From assembly GCA_963989245.1 (NCBI GenBank), contig OZ022351.1, positions 24,102,629 to 24,166,628 on the forward strand: a stretch of 64,000 nt of DNA, written 5' to 3'. The position numbers and the translations under genes are program-made. Source of the DNA: Nansenia antarctica. Lineage: Eukaryota; Chordata; Actinopteri; Argentiniformes; Microstomatidae. This document shows, one piece after another, positions 22,077 to 33,476 of this stretch. Within the stretch, counting starts at the first letter, position 1; each line of letters starts with the position of its first letter. The notes below the pieces were generated by a model. The model was not told where the DNA came from. It was given only the letters and a program-made list of their open reading frames with translations, and ran no database searches.

Positions 22077-23040
22077 TAGTATGATACTAGTATGATACAT
22101 ACTACACAACAGCAACAGTTCAGGTAAACACAACACCAGATACAGCATTATAGGCTCACCAATGAACTTGTTTTCTTTTTTCACTCTCAACCGTGAGACT
22201 AATGTATGATATTGATCCATCACACAGGCCTATGTCCCCGCCACGTGGCAGGCAGCAGGCTCAACATGCTGTGTACCAGGGGGACGTCTCCTCTACGATC
22301 TCATCCGATCTCTCACGAAGTTCCACGAGTTCCCAGCTCGCTTTTTTACCGAGGGTTCAATGCAGTTTCCTTCCACCCTTTGTCCCAGAGAGAGGAGGGA
22401 TCGGTCGATTCACCAATTGGACCATACGTCCCCGTCCCCTTTAAGTTGGTGTCGGAAATAATCATTTATTATTTAATTATTTTGTTATTTAATGTCGGCG
22501 GGCATTAAACTTGGCTATAGCCTAGTGAAGTCAACCTTTTACACGCAATGATCGCAGCCAGCGATCGGTAGAAGAGCATCAATAACCATTATGCCAATAC
22601 AGCAAATACGGATTTCTCCAAAGTCTTCTATGTAGAAACCCCACGTTGTCCCCAAGGTGGTAGGCTATGACATCAGTGTCGCCAGCACTTCATAGGCTTC
22701 AACTCTTTCTGTCGGGACAGAATGTCACCCCAGGATGGAATAACAGACAAAGCAACATAGAGGCTAGATCGGAAGGGAATGCGGTGAAAATCGCAACTCA
22801 ATTCGAGGAACAACTGTCCCAACCTCTGTCCCCCCCTGCAATGTTTGGGATTGACCAAAACGGAGGTTTGAAAGAAGTGACAACGGGCAATTCTGGAATA
22901 TAAGAAGAATTCGGGACGAGTGCAATCATCTGGGGTAAGAAAAAAGGGGTAAGTCATTTCTAACACTATGGTCATGCCATGCCACGCATCCCGAGAATAT
23001 GATTTTAATTTGAGAGTGAGATGTTGGAAGGTGTGCGCAC
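22077..23040. other. Intergenic, nothing recognised
   Basis: Moderately GC-rich unique sequence (22230-22440 and 22640-22920) with open frames on both strands, but no recognisable domain, exon border pair or repeat family. Confidence 0.5.
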
Positions 23041-23640
23041 GCAGGGACCAAGCCCGGATTATCCATACATTGCATCGGGTGAATGCCCTGGGGCACCAGC
23101 CAATGGGGGGGCACCAAATTATTCGGACAATGAAGAGACCTTTAAAATATTTTGCGCACATTTTTAAAATATAGGCTATATTTACTGGAAGTCATCCACA
23201 CAGGTACAAAACTAACGGTTATATTTAGGCTATCGTGTATAAAAAGATAAATAATTGCGAGTGCCCCCCCCCAGTCACAGACAAGTGCGCGATGACGATG
23301 AATGTGGAGTAAGAATGCAAGAATGCATGCAGAAAACAGATGTCGGAAACTGCAAGTCCATCTTGGGGGGTTATATATACTGTAGGGTGGAAGTTGTTTG
23401 GAACTTCTAACTGAATTTTGCCGCGATGGCCCCGAGATGGCAGATTCCCAACAAACGTATGCCCTGCCTGCTCCTTTAAACAATTGTGCTCTCTGGCACA
23501 CGGCTCTGCGCTCAAAGCAAACACTGGGAAATCCACATGGCTAATCACCTCGAAAACAAACGACTTATTTGCATGGGCTAACGAGTCCTGTGTGACCCTC
23601 TCGTAAAAACGTTGACGCTCAATATCTCTGAACTGCCCTA

Positions 23641-23767
23641 AACGGAGATAGAACCTTATCATTCTAAACGGAGATAGAACCTTATCATTCTAAACGGAGA
23701 TAGAACCTTATCATTCTAAACGGAGATAGAACCGTATCATTCTAAACGGAGATAGAACCTTATCATT
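23641..23767. repeat. 26-bp satellite, left block (5 monomers)
   Basis: Monomer CGGAGATAGAACCTTATCAT+TCTAAA. Five near-identical copies; one has CCGTATC for CCTTATC. Preceded by GCTCAATATCTCTGAACTGC + CCTAAA, which is the inner part of the MITE seen at 17239-17473. Confidence 0.5.
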
Positions 23768-26700
23768 TGATTGATTGATTGAAAACTTTATTAGAAGATT
23801 TGCAGAAGTAGGTACATGTAAGTACATATTACATACAAGGTCAACTAAAAGGATAAAAACCCAAGAAAGCCACTGGCTTATTTCAATTGGGGTCCTTGAT
23901 TTTCAATTCATCGTTACATGTAAGACAGACAGGAAAAAAAAAAGGGAAAAAACTAGTACTATCTACAAGATAATACAGACAAATAACTATTACTATCTAC
24001 AAGATAAAAATACATCCATCATGGGAAGAACAATACTAGATATACAATACAACAAAACATCAGGTATGTACAGCGGGTAGGACAGGTGGGGACATACACC
24101 ACAGGTGGGGGCGGGGGACAAAACACAAAGTATGTACAGTGGGTAGTTCGGGTCTTTTAATCAGATTTTTGATTTAGAGGGTCCAGTTACGGATTGCAGC
24201 CTCCTGTAAATGTTTTTTGAGAGTGGTTTTGAAGGTGGGCAGTGTTTTGCACTCCTTTAAGATTATAGGAAGGGCGTTCCACATTTTTACTGCATAGTTT
24301 GCAAACGAGTTTAACCCCTTGTTTGTGGTGCAACGCGGTTGAACGTGGTTCGTGGAGCTTCCTCTGGTGTTGTATGTGTGGACGTTGTTCACTTTTTGGA
24401 AGTATGTTGACAGGTACTTGGGTGTCTTTGTGGTGTAGCGTATCTTGAAGACCAGGCCCAGTGCAAGCTGCTGCACTCTGTCAACTACTCGTAGCCAATC
24501 AAGGCTCAAAAAATGAGCAGCGGTTAGATGTGTCCTAGGGTTGAGGCCTAGCAGAAGCCTAACCAGTTTATTTTGGGCTGTCTGGAGTCTTGTTTTATGG
24601 GCCTTTGTGGTTCTATAGTACCATGATGTTACGGCATAGTCGAAGTGACATTGAATGAGAGCTCCTGATAGGGTCCTCAGTGTGTTTTTACTGACAAGTG
24701 AGGATATCCCGTACAAGAATCTAGTTCTATGGTTCACTTTTTTGATTACTTTTGCTGCCATTTTATCTCCGGAAAGATTTGCCTCTAAGATGGAGCCCAG
24801 GTATGTAATATCCTCTTTTCTTGTGATATTAATGTTACCCACTTTTATTTTAAAATGTTCAGCCTTTCTGAGTTTAGATGGGGATCCGTATAGGATGGTT
24901 TCAGTTTTACCTAGTTGTATTGATAGTTTATTGTCAGCTAGCCAGATGCAGATTCTACTCAGTTCTAGGGCTGGGTATCGCCACTGATTTCCCAAAACGA
25001 TTCGATTCCGATTCACAGCTCCCAATTCGATTCGATTCACGATTCGATTAGATTCGATTCGATTCCGATTCGATCTAGTTACAATATAAATTTTTTGCTT
25101 GAATATGAAAGAGATTCTCCGAACTAATGCTATAAATGGTTCAAGGAACCCTATAACATGTAGCATTGTTAAACATATCAATGAATTGACTCCAAAGCAG
25201 TTACATGAATGTACTTTTTATTTACATATGACTTTGCTTTTGTCCAGCTCATCTCTAACGTCACATTTTTTAAATCCAAAATGCTGGACTGCATCTGACT
25301 TTAAGCCTGGTGGTGACTTGAGTGTCCCTGCCATCGCCATGTTTTTAGATTTTAGTGTTGAGACCTCACGTTGCGTGAGATATGATAAATTCTTGTAGCG
25401 CGAGATCTGGCCACGAGATCTCGTTGCGGGTTGAAGCTGCAAGCAAAAAAAAAAAAAAAAAAAAAAATCGATCTCGGGATTTATGAATCGATAATCGCTC
25501 ATTTTAATGAAGATCGATTCAGAATCGCGAAATCGATTTTTTGAACCCAGCCCTACTCAGTTCAGTGCTTAGCGCTTTTTCCACCTGCAATATGTCCCTG
25601 TCAGAGACCAGCAGAGCCGAGTCATCCGCGAACAGGAACAAATTGCAATCACATGCTGATGACATGTCATTCACATATATTAGGAACAGTAAAGGTCCCA
25701 ATATGCTTCCTTGTGGAACGCCGCAGGTCACTGGGAGGGGGGGGGACAGTGTTCCGTTCACACTAACCACCTGTTCCCTCCCCTCTAAGTAGGATTGCAT
25801 CCAGCCCACCGATGTTCTATCGAACCCAATTGCTTTCAGTTTATCTAACAATATGTGGTGATCTACTGTGTCGAAGGCCTTCTGGAGGTCCAGCATGACC
25901 ATGCCGCAGTACTTGCCCGAGTCCACCTCATGGTTGATGTGGTCGTTCAAATAGAGAAGGCATGTGTCAGTGGAATGGGATGTTCTGAATCCTGATTGAA
26001 ATTCATACATCAGATTTTTTTCGGTAAGGTACCTATCAACCTGTTCATAAACTATTTTTTCCATAAGTTTCGAGATGGAATTAAGAATAGAAACAGGTCG
26101 GTAGTTGCCTGGGTCTAATTTGCTTCCTTTTTTATACAGTGGGGTTACCCTTGCTATTTTAAAGTCAAGGGGGACGTGTCCCTGTTTGATGGAGAGGTTT
26201 ATTATGTGGGTGATGATTGGGGTAATGGAGGCAGCTGAGTCTTTTAGAAATCTGGCTGGAATATTGTCATGGCCCGTGGCCTTTTCTGAGTGTAGAGCGC
26301 CCAGCTTTTTAAACACCTCATCGTTTGACACCATGGAGAGTTTAAAATCATCTTTGCGTACACCCAGTTTATTGTAGAACGCACGGATGTGCTCTACACC
26401 ATAACGCCCTGAGTGGGGTGGTAGATTGTTAACTAATTTAGTGGCTATGGTTGTAAAGAAAGTGTTTAAGCACTTAGCCACATCCAGCTTGTCTGTAAGG
26501 AGAGAATCTCCAGATTTTATGCTGATGTTTGTAGACCTGGTTTTGAGTTTTTGACTGCAACCTAGTTGGCTATTAAGTAGCTTCCAAAGGTCACGTGGTT
26601 TGTTTAAGTTTTCTTCGATTTTGTTATCGAGGTATTCTTTCTTAGCAGATTTGGTCATGGTAATTACCTGATTGCATAGTTTGTTGCATTGTTTTTTAAT

Positions 26701-26966
26701 TTTCTCAAAGTGGGTTTTGTGATCTTCGTTTAAGTGTTTCACTAATTTTGATTTGCATTTTTGAACTTCAGAGCATTTTAGGTCTCTGACTTTCATAGCA
26801 TTTAGAATGTCCGAATTCATCCATGGTTCCGATCGGGCTTTAACCCTGGTGGTTCCCATGCGGGCTATACTGTCAATAATATTTAGGAATTTGGTTTTGA
26901 AACCTAGCCATGCCTCTTCAACCTGTGTGCATTTTAGTTCATCTAACCAGTCTTGTTTCTCCAGTT
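23768..26966 (-). mobile_element. 5'-truncated L2/CR1-clade LINE with reverse transcriptase
   Basis: On the minus strand an open frame begins at the 5' edge and encodes a reverse transcriptase: NYRPVSILNSISKLMEKIVY, LDLQKAFDTVDHHILLDKL, GVPQGSILGPLLFLIYVND and the catalytic FADDSALL. The C-terminal part resumes at about 24960 (SRICIWLADNKLS ... TLSGALIQCHFDYAVTSWYY ... MWNALP) and stops near 24177. The interruption is a hAT insertion (24966-25555); the reading frame is the same on both sides, so it was intact before that event. No endonuclease domain is present, so the copy is 5'-truncated. The 3' end is AATAAAGTTTTCAA plus (TCAA)n. A TCATT duplication (23763-23767, 26967-26971) flanks it. 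Confidence 0.5.
24966..25555. mobile_element. Non-autonomous hAT, copy 1 (inside LINE)
   Basis: 590 bp, TAGGGCTGGGT...ACCCAGCCCTA-type ends, with 8-bp duplications CTCAGTTC at 24958-24965 and 25556-25563. Sub-terminal sequence is reiterated GATTCGATTC; the middle has a long A-run (25445-25467). No transposase. A close copy lies at 35726-36297 in the opposite orientation. Confidence 0.5.
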
Positions 26967-27317
26967 TCATTCTAAACGGAGATAGAACCGTATCATTCTA
27001 AACGGAGATAGAACCTTATCATTCTAAACGGAGATAGAACCTTCCCATTCTAAACGGAGATAGAACCTTATCATTCTAAACGAACGGAGATAGAACCTTA
27101 TCATTCTAAACGGAGATAGAACCTTATCATTCTAAACGGAGATAGAACCTTATCATTCTAAACGGAGATAGAACCTTATCATTCTAAACGGAGATAGAAC
27201 CTTATCGTTCTAAACGGAGATAGAACCTTATCGTTCTAAACTGAGATAGAACCTTATCATTCTAAACGGAGATAGAACCTTATCATTCTAAACGGAGATA
27301 GAACCTTATCATTCTAA
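26967..27317. repeat. 26-bp satellite, right block (13 monomers)
   Basis: Same monomer as the left block; 13 copies with single-base variants and one 4-bp insertion (CGAA at about 27081). The last copy ends TTCTAA. The LINE at 23768-26966 separates the two blocks and is flanked by TCATT on both sides, so the original array had about 18 monomers. Confidence 0.5.
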
Positions 27318-27378
27318 GATCACGATTGGGTTATGGTCACCCACCGATGAAATGAGGGACTATGATTCGGTCTCTGAT

Positions 27379-28542
27379 CAGGGGCGGCGCTAGGGGGTGG
27401 CTACTTGGGCTCAAGCCCCGGATGTTTTCTGAAAAGCCCCGAATGTTTTACTTAAAATAAATAAATAAAAAAAAAAAAAAAAAAAACTCTCGTGAGTAAC
27501 GTGCAGTACCGGAGTCCAACAGAGAGGCAGCAGCTGCGCGACATTAGCCTGCGTACTGCGTAGCCTGCCCTGCCCTGAAGAAGAAGTGATCTCATTCAGT
27601 GCCTGACTTGCAAAATTGTAAGGATGGATATCCCAAAGTTGTTTTCAACAAAACAAGCGCCAAGAACTGTTGCAGCAGCAGTATCAGCAGCTGACAACAA
27701 TGACTTCACCAGCAGTGATGACATAGATGATGTTTCAGGTTTGTGAATCTTATTAGAAAGGTGACTGACTCACTGACACTACTTTTCCGGTTTGCTAATG
27801 CTAGCTGGCTATCATAACATAACGTTATGTTATAATGAAAATGAAACATAGCAAGGTACTGTTACGGTACATGGTAAGAAATCAAACAAAGGATAATACT
27901 TATACAAATAAAGTGAATAACAGGCCGATAGTCTTTGATATCTGCACTCTGGTTGACTGAGTAACAAGTGAAAAAGAATGATGTAACGTTAATGTTACAG
28001 CTAGTAAACATGGAGTAACCACATTAAGTATGCCCTTATGGTAGTATGTATGTATACAGAACATGACTCAAATCTATCCTAAGATGTAACGCTAACTAAC
28101 TAAGTTTGTTTAATGTCCCAGGGGGGATTTGATTTCACAGTACTATACACAGGCCAACAATACATGTAATATATCGTCATATAACACAGGACAAGACAAT
28201 CAATACAATATAAGTGGTGAGCACAGAGTCTGCCCTGATATACATACTGTAACATAACTAGCCTCAGCCCATCAATTATGTAATTCTATACAAATATAAA
28301 TGATGGTGACTGACAAGGGGAGCTACGTGTGCTGACCTCCCTCTGTGCCCAGAACCACCACAATTAGTTTGCTTCATTAAAGGGTGTGAATGTATATGTG
28401 TTCTCCAGTGCCTTTTGTCCGCTTTAAGGTGGTGGTAAGTTGAAGGTTGAAGGCAAAATTTTCCGGCGCGCTCCGCGCGCACATTATATTCTCCCTCTGG
28501 GCTAAGCCCCGGATCTCCTGCGATCCTAAATCCGCCCCTTTG
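27379..28542 (+). mobile_element. Deleted hAT element with remnant of transposase exon 1
   Basis: Ends CAGGGGCGGCGCTAG and CTAAATCCGCCCCTTTG are imperfect inverted repeats; AGCCCCGGAT occurs near both ends. At 27624-27738 an open exon ending before GTTTGT encodes MDIPKLFSTKQAPRTVAAAV and a DDIDD-type acidic stretch, which resembles the start of hAT transposases of the zinc-finger (ZMYM/TTF-type) sort. The catalytic domain is missing. No clear target duplication. Confidence 0.5.
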
Positions 28543-28905
28543 TCCATTTGTATTTTATCGGACACAACTGGGACAATTTTTTATGAAACTTGGGTGAACG
28601 ATGGGTCTTGCAATACATAGGGCTACATTGGGTTTTACTGTGGAGAGTTTATTAGGAAGTGCAATCAAAATGGACAAACAGGTAATTCAGTATTTGAAAG
28701 ATAGATGAAAGATAGATGAACTTTTTGGACTCAAGGCCCACTGCCTTGATATATGCTCTTGTAAATCTATGGGTTTTGTAACCATAGTAAATAACACACT
28801 TTCACTTGCAAAGTAGGAGGGTGTGTGTGTTGGGGGGGGGGGGGCACACATCAAGTCTGGTCACCCTAGGGCACCCTAGGGGGTTAATCCGGGCCTGGCA
28901 GGGAC

Positions 28906-29626
28906 CCCCATAAGACCCCCATAATAGTCAGTGTCATTTAATTATGTTGTTACAATGTGACGTGTTGCAAATTGTGTCATTCGGTGGTGTGTTTTGTAAC
29001 ACTAAACATGTATGGACTGGATTCCTTGTCCATGCAGTAGTTTTCCCTGTCGGAATAAGCCTCTTATGTAACCGCTGGAGTTCTCTTGGCAGTGCTTCCT
29101 CCTGGCCTTGTGGAACATCACAACGCAGACTGGAGCTGGACCATGTGCACGTATAGCTTAGTTGATGCAGCACAGGGTGTCCAAATTCCTTTCTAGACTT
29201 GCCATGCACAGTTATACTGAAGAAGTATGTAGTTCTCCACACGTGTGTCACATGAATGATAAGAGATTAACTTTCACTGTTTGACTCAGCAACAGTAGGC
29301 CTAATTGTAATACACCAATTGAATAAGTAAACCCGCCTAATTTGAATGGATTGTTGCTCCCCTTCGTTTGCTGATCTGTCAGCTGTAGCCAACTTTGAAA
29401 GGGAATAGTAATTGAATAAATATGTAATTACGTTGATATCTAAAGTTATGTCCGATAAGAGTTTTGAAACCTTTGCCTGAATAACAGATGATGTTTCCTC
29501 CTCGTACTTTGCAGATGCACTATAGTAGAAGTGTTAGTCTAACCATGTGTCTGTTTCATCCCATAGATATTCACCACACCTCTCACTCCTCCCGAGGAGT
29601 GACCACAACCTCTCTGGCCCTCAGTC
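28906..29626. promoter_or_regulatory. Upstream region of slc22a17
   Basis: Contains no gene that I recognise. A possible splice acceptor (CATCCCATAG, ending 29566) suggests that a non-coding first exon of slc22a17 lies further left and that the coding exon may begin at 29567. No TATA or CpG-island-like promoter stands out. Confidence 0.5.
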
Positions 29627-32600
29627 ATGACATCACCAGACTCTCCCCTCCCCTCCCCTTCCCCCTGCCCCCCACCCCCTCCCTCTCTCCCCTCCTCTCC
29701 CACCCCCTCCTCTCCCGCCCCCTCCTCCTCCCTCCCGCCTCCCCCCTTGCTTCCTCCCACGGGGGAGGTGATGGTCCTGGCTCTGGGGAGAAAGAAGCAG
29801 AGGATGCTTATCTGTCTCTCCATCCTGCCCAACCTCTTCCTGGCCTTCCTCCTCTCCTCTGACCCCCTGATCACCCTCAACTCGCCCCACCACTGCCGCC
29901 TTCCGGGACCCTCGCCTGCCCCCCAGGTCCTCAACGCCTCCCTGCCCTGGGAGAAGGGTGACAGAGTGGGCGACAGCGGGGGGCCGTCCCAGTGTAAGCA
30001 GTATGTGAACGGGAGCCAGTCAGAGGTGGTGGACTGTGAAGCCGGCTGGGACTACAACGTCACAGAGGGACTGAGGAATAATATTGTGACCGAGGTACCT
30101 CAAGGGACTCTTGTCGCCGTCTCATTGTGTTCATGATTACCTGGCATTTCCCAGGGTCTTAAAAGCAGGAGAACAGGAAGTGATGTCATACGTCAGCAGA
30201 TTGTAACGAGATGTTTACACTATACTTTACATTGTGAGAAAGGGTTAGGGTTATTCTGTATAATAACAGATATTTGACGAGTATGTCTTTAGAAATGACT
30301 AATCACTGCGGTGTCAGCGAACATACGCCAATGCTTTGGAGAGAGAACTAATTATTACTCTTTTTACTCAACTGTTAATGATTTTAAACCGTTCCTTTGA
30401 GCCCCATGTCTCATCATGCCCGATGCCTCTAGCTGGTAGGACTCTTATTTCTACCCCACCCAGTTTTTCCGAGACATGGAGCTTCTCTTCTTCTCTTCCT
30501 CTTCCGTGCGGGCTCTCTCTGTTTATTTTTAATTCTGTGGCTGGTGACGTAGGAGGCGGGCAGCACACACCCTGTCCTTCCATGTTATGTTATGTCAGCC
30601 TTAGGCTGTAGGCGCTCTGTGGTTAGCCGAACACAGAGTCATTTCAAGGTGCCACCAGGAAAAAGACACACTCCCAACATTCTGTTTCCATGTGCTTGTG
30701 GTGGACAGTAGGAGGGTCATTCGTTCTACGCTTAGGCCTACACGTTTACATTCTTGGATAGATGGCTGGATTTAGCGTATTGCCTAAGTCGTGATCCATC
30801 ACTATAATCACCACTACTGAACTCACCACTACTGGTTCAGCAGCTTCTGGTGGAAGCATGAACAAGCCATGACCAGTCCCCACCACCACCAATCATTAAG
30901 CATAAGCGTATGCAACTCCCTTTTAAATGTATTGGTTTGGTTGAGGAACAAATCTGTTTTCCCTTGACAAGAACAAGTTCTAGTTGGCCCTGGCAATGGG
31001 GGGAAAGTATTCAGCCGAGTCGTCATAATGCATGTAAGGCATGTAGAAGAAAACCGGCTCAGGGAGTTCGTTAACTTGTTTATCTGCAGGTTTGGCATTT
31101 TTTTGGGCCTCTTGTCCCAAAAGCAAACAATTACGTAAGGTGTCATTAGCAGAAGCTTTCTGACTGACCTCTGAATGTTTGTAGATCATTATGATCATAT
31201 GATTCAAACTGCCAGACTGTCAAAAATCAAGTACTGAAGTGCTGAAGAGGGAAATTGAAATCAATACACTCTTATGGAGCTTTCAGCAAGTCAGTTTTCA
31301 TTCAGGTCTTTAAAGGGCCGATCTGGGACTCAAACAACAGAGTGTTTACTTTCATTGGTGAACAGCTGAGGGATGGGGCTGGAGACATTAAACCACAAAT
31401 TAATAGATGGAGCTTCAGATGCAAGGACTGACCATCTATGAGATAAATAGTTGTATCCTTTTTTGAAGGTATACAGGTCTTTATTTACAATTACATTGTT
31501 TACACCCAAGAGAAATACGGTAATGAATAATCACAGTTGACTACAGTTTGAAAAAATATATATCTATATTGTTTTTTGTCCTATGGTATTTTGAACAATA
31601 ACATTGGTGGAATGACTACTATACAGTGCATTAACAGATACTCCTCCATGTCTGTCTCTCCCTGTTCTCCTGCGGATCCTACCCCTCCACCCCTTGCCTA
31701 GTGGGACCTGGTGTGTGGTCAGTACTGGCTGGTCCCAGTGGAGGAGGTCTGCTTCATACTCGGGGTTCTGACGGGCTGCCTGGGAATGGGCTATGCTGCG
31801 GACAGGTGAGAGAGGCAGAGAGAGATAACAGGCTTTTCTTATGATGACTGATGTATAGATGATTCACTTACTTCAGACAGATGTACTTGTTGTACATCGC
31901 TTTGGATAAAAGTGTCTACTGCTAAGTATCTAACAGGTAAATGTGTACTCTGTGAAGTGTACTCTCTTTTTCTCCTCATCGAGCTTTCAAACGATTTGTG
32001 TTTGGCTATGGTGGAACATGAAGTCCCTCGAGTCCATTTTTAAACCAGTCCATCACTTTTAAATGCACGTGGGGGAGTGGATGAGTGCACCCTTCGTGGA
32101 ATTGGAACTCAACCACACATTAGAATTGGAACTCAACCACACACTATAAATGGCCCCACACTAGATGTGAAAGAGACTGGGGCGGAATGGAGGATGTGGA
32201 CCTTTTAAAAGATTTCTAGTGAGATGATGCCAATTTGCTAGCTCTATGTTTGTTAGTAGTGAAAGAATGGATGTAGCTTTTTGGGCACACATAGGTTGAG
32301 ACAACTCCTTGACAAAGTGGGATTTCCATTCAGTCAACTGACCTTTAATAATGAATTCTGCTTGTTTTACATCATCTTAAATTGTCCCAGTTCTTTAATA
32401 GATTGAAAAGGCACCTCAATGCAGTAAATCCTTTATAAATCCAGACTTAAGAAAAGTCTGGATTTATAAAGGATTTCTTTTAGGACCAGGTTTATCTGTG
32501 TATTTGAAACCAGCCAATAATGTTTAGCAGGGTCATGAGTTGACATGACAAAACACAGCTCTGAATCTATTCTAATCTCATTTTGCTCCCTCAGACTGGG

Positions 32601-33424
32601 CAGGTTGAAGACTCTGCTGACCTCTCTGACCCTCTCTGTGGTGTTCGGCGTGCTGGTGTGCGTCTCTCCCTCTCCCCCTGTCTTCATCGCCATGCGCTTC
32701 TGTCTGGCTGCTGCTAGTGCTGGTGTCTACCTCATACTTTACATATCACGTGAGTAACAGACAATGACAGCGGACAAGGAAATAAGACATTTTTACATTT
32801 GTTGACATTTAGCAGACGCTTTAATCCAAAGGGACTTACAAACAAGTGCATTTGTCTAAAGTAAGTGAATCCTTTATATATCAGTCATGATATGAAAAAA
32901 ACGTTTTTTTGGGCCAGTCACAATGCTAGAAGAAAGAAGGATTACTTTTTTATTTTTTTATTATTACAATAGAGGAAGAGGAACTGTACAGAGGGGTAGT
33001 GGGGGGTGAAGAGGACTTTAGGATGGACAGTCAAGATGTAGCCTGTTCCGGAGTTTGGCCGAGTGGCTTTACCTGCCCCAACTAGTGCGCACCTGAATAT
33101 CGACCAGGGACTGGGGTTCGACCCCCTGTCCTCACCCTTTCTGTCCTGTCACCCCTGCTCTCTGATTCCTACCTTCTAAAGAACATAGGCTACAATGCAA
33201 AACAAACCTGTGTACTAATGGCAGTGTTGTTTTTATGTTTGTGTCATACCTCAGGTCTTGAACTCTGTGACCCTTCATTACGACTGCTGGTCACCATGGC
33301 GGCGGGCCTGACTACAGTTGCTGGGGAGCTGTTGTTGCTTGGTGTAGCTCTAGGTTGCCAGTCCTGGAGGGGCTTACTGGGAGCTGGGGCAGCTCCGCTC
33401 TCTCTGTTCCTCACCTATGGGTGA

Positions 33425-33476
<52 letters not shown>

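Larger units (their letters stand above)
23049..28897. mobile_element. 5.85-kb hAT-type element carrying nested insertions
   Basis: Left end CAAGCCCGGATTATCC (23049) and right end GGTTAATCCGGGCCTG (to 28897) are inverted repeats, and both are flanked by the same 8-bp word GCAGGGAC (23041-23048 and 28898-28905), the duplication length of hAT transposons. Sub-terminal GGGGCACC / GGGCACCC words also mirror each other. Inside lie a 26-bp satellite (two blocks), an L2/CR1-type LINE that splits it, a smaller hAT inside the LINE, and another hAT-like element at 27379-28542. No transposase of its own is evident, so it may be a non-autonomous carrier or the paired ends may be an ancient copy expanded by later insertions. 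Confidence 0.5.

Noticed and set aside
22193..23161. Possible coding exons in open frames on both strands
   Set aside because: No domain, no convincing acceptor-donor pair and no similarity I recognise; composition is ordinary.
23641..27317. Regularly spaced 26-bp repeats looking like a CRISPR array
   Set aside because: Monomers are head-to-tail without unique spacers, in a vertebrate genome, and the monomer is a MITE terminal repeat.
28276..28565. Minus-strand frames at the right end of the hAT-like element
   Set aside because: They overlap the terminal inverted repeat and show no transposase motifs.
29539..29934. Minus-strand frame opposite the slc22a17 first exon
   Set aside because: It is the G/E/R-rich complement of the CT-rich coding sequence; the plus strand has the conserved protein and splice sites.
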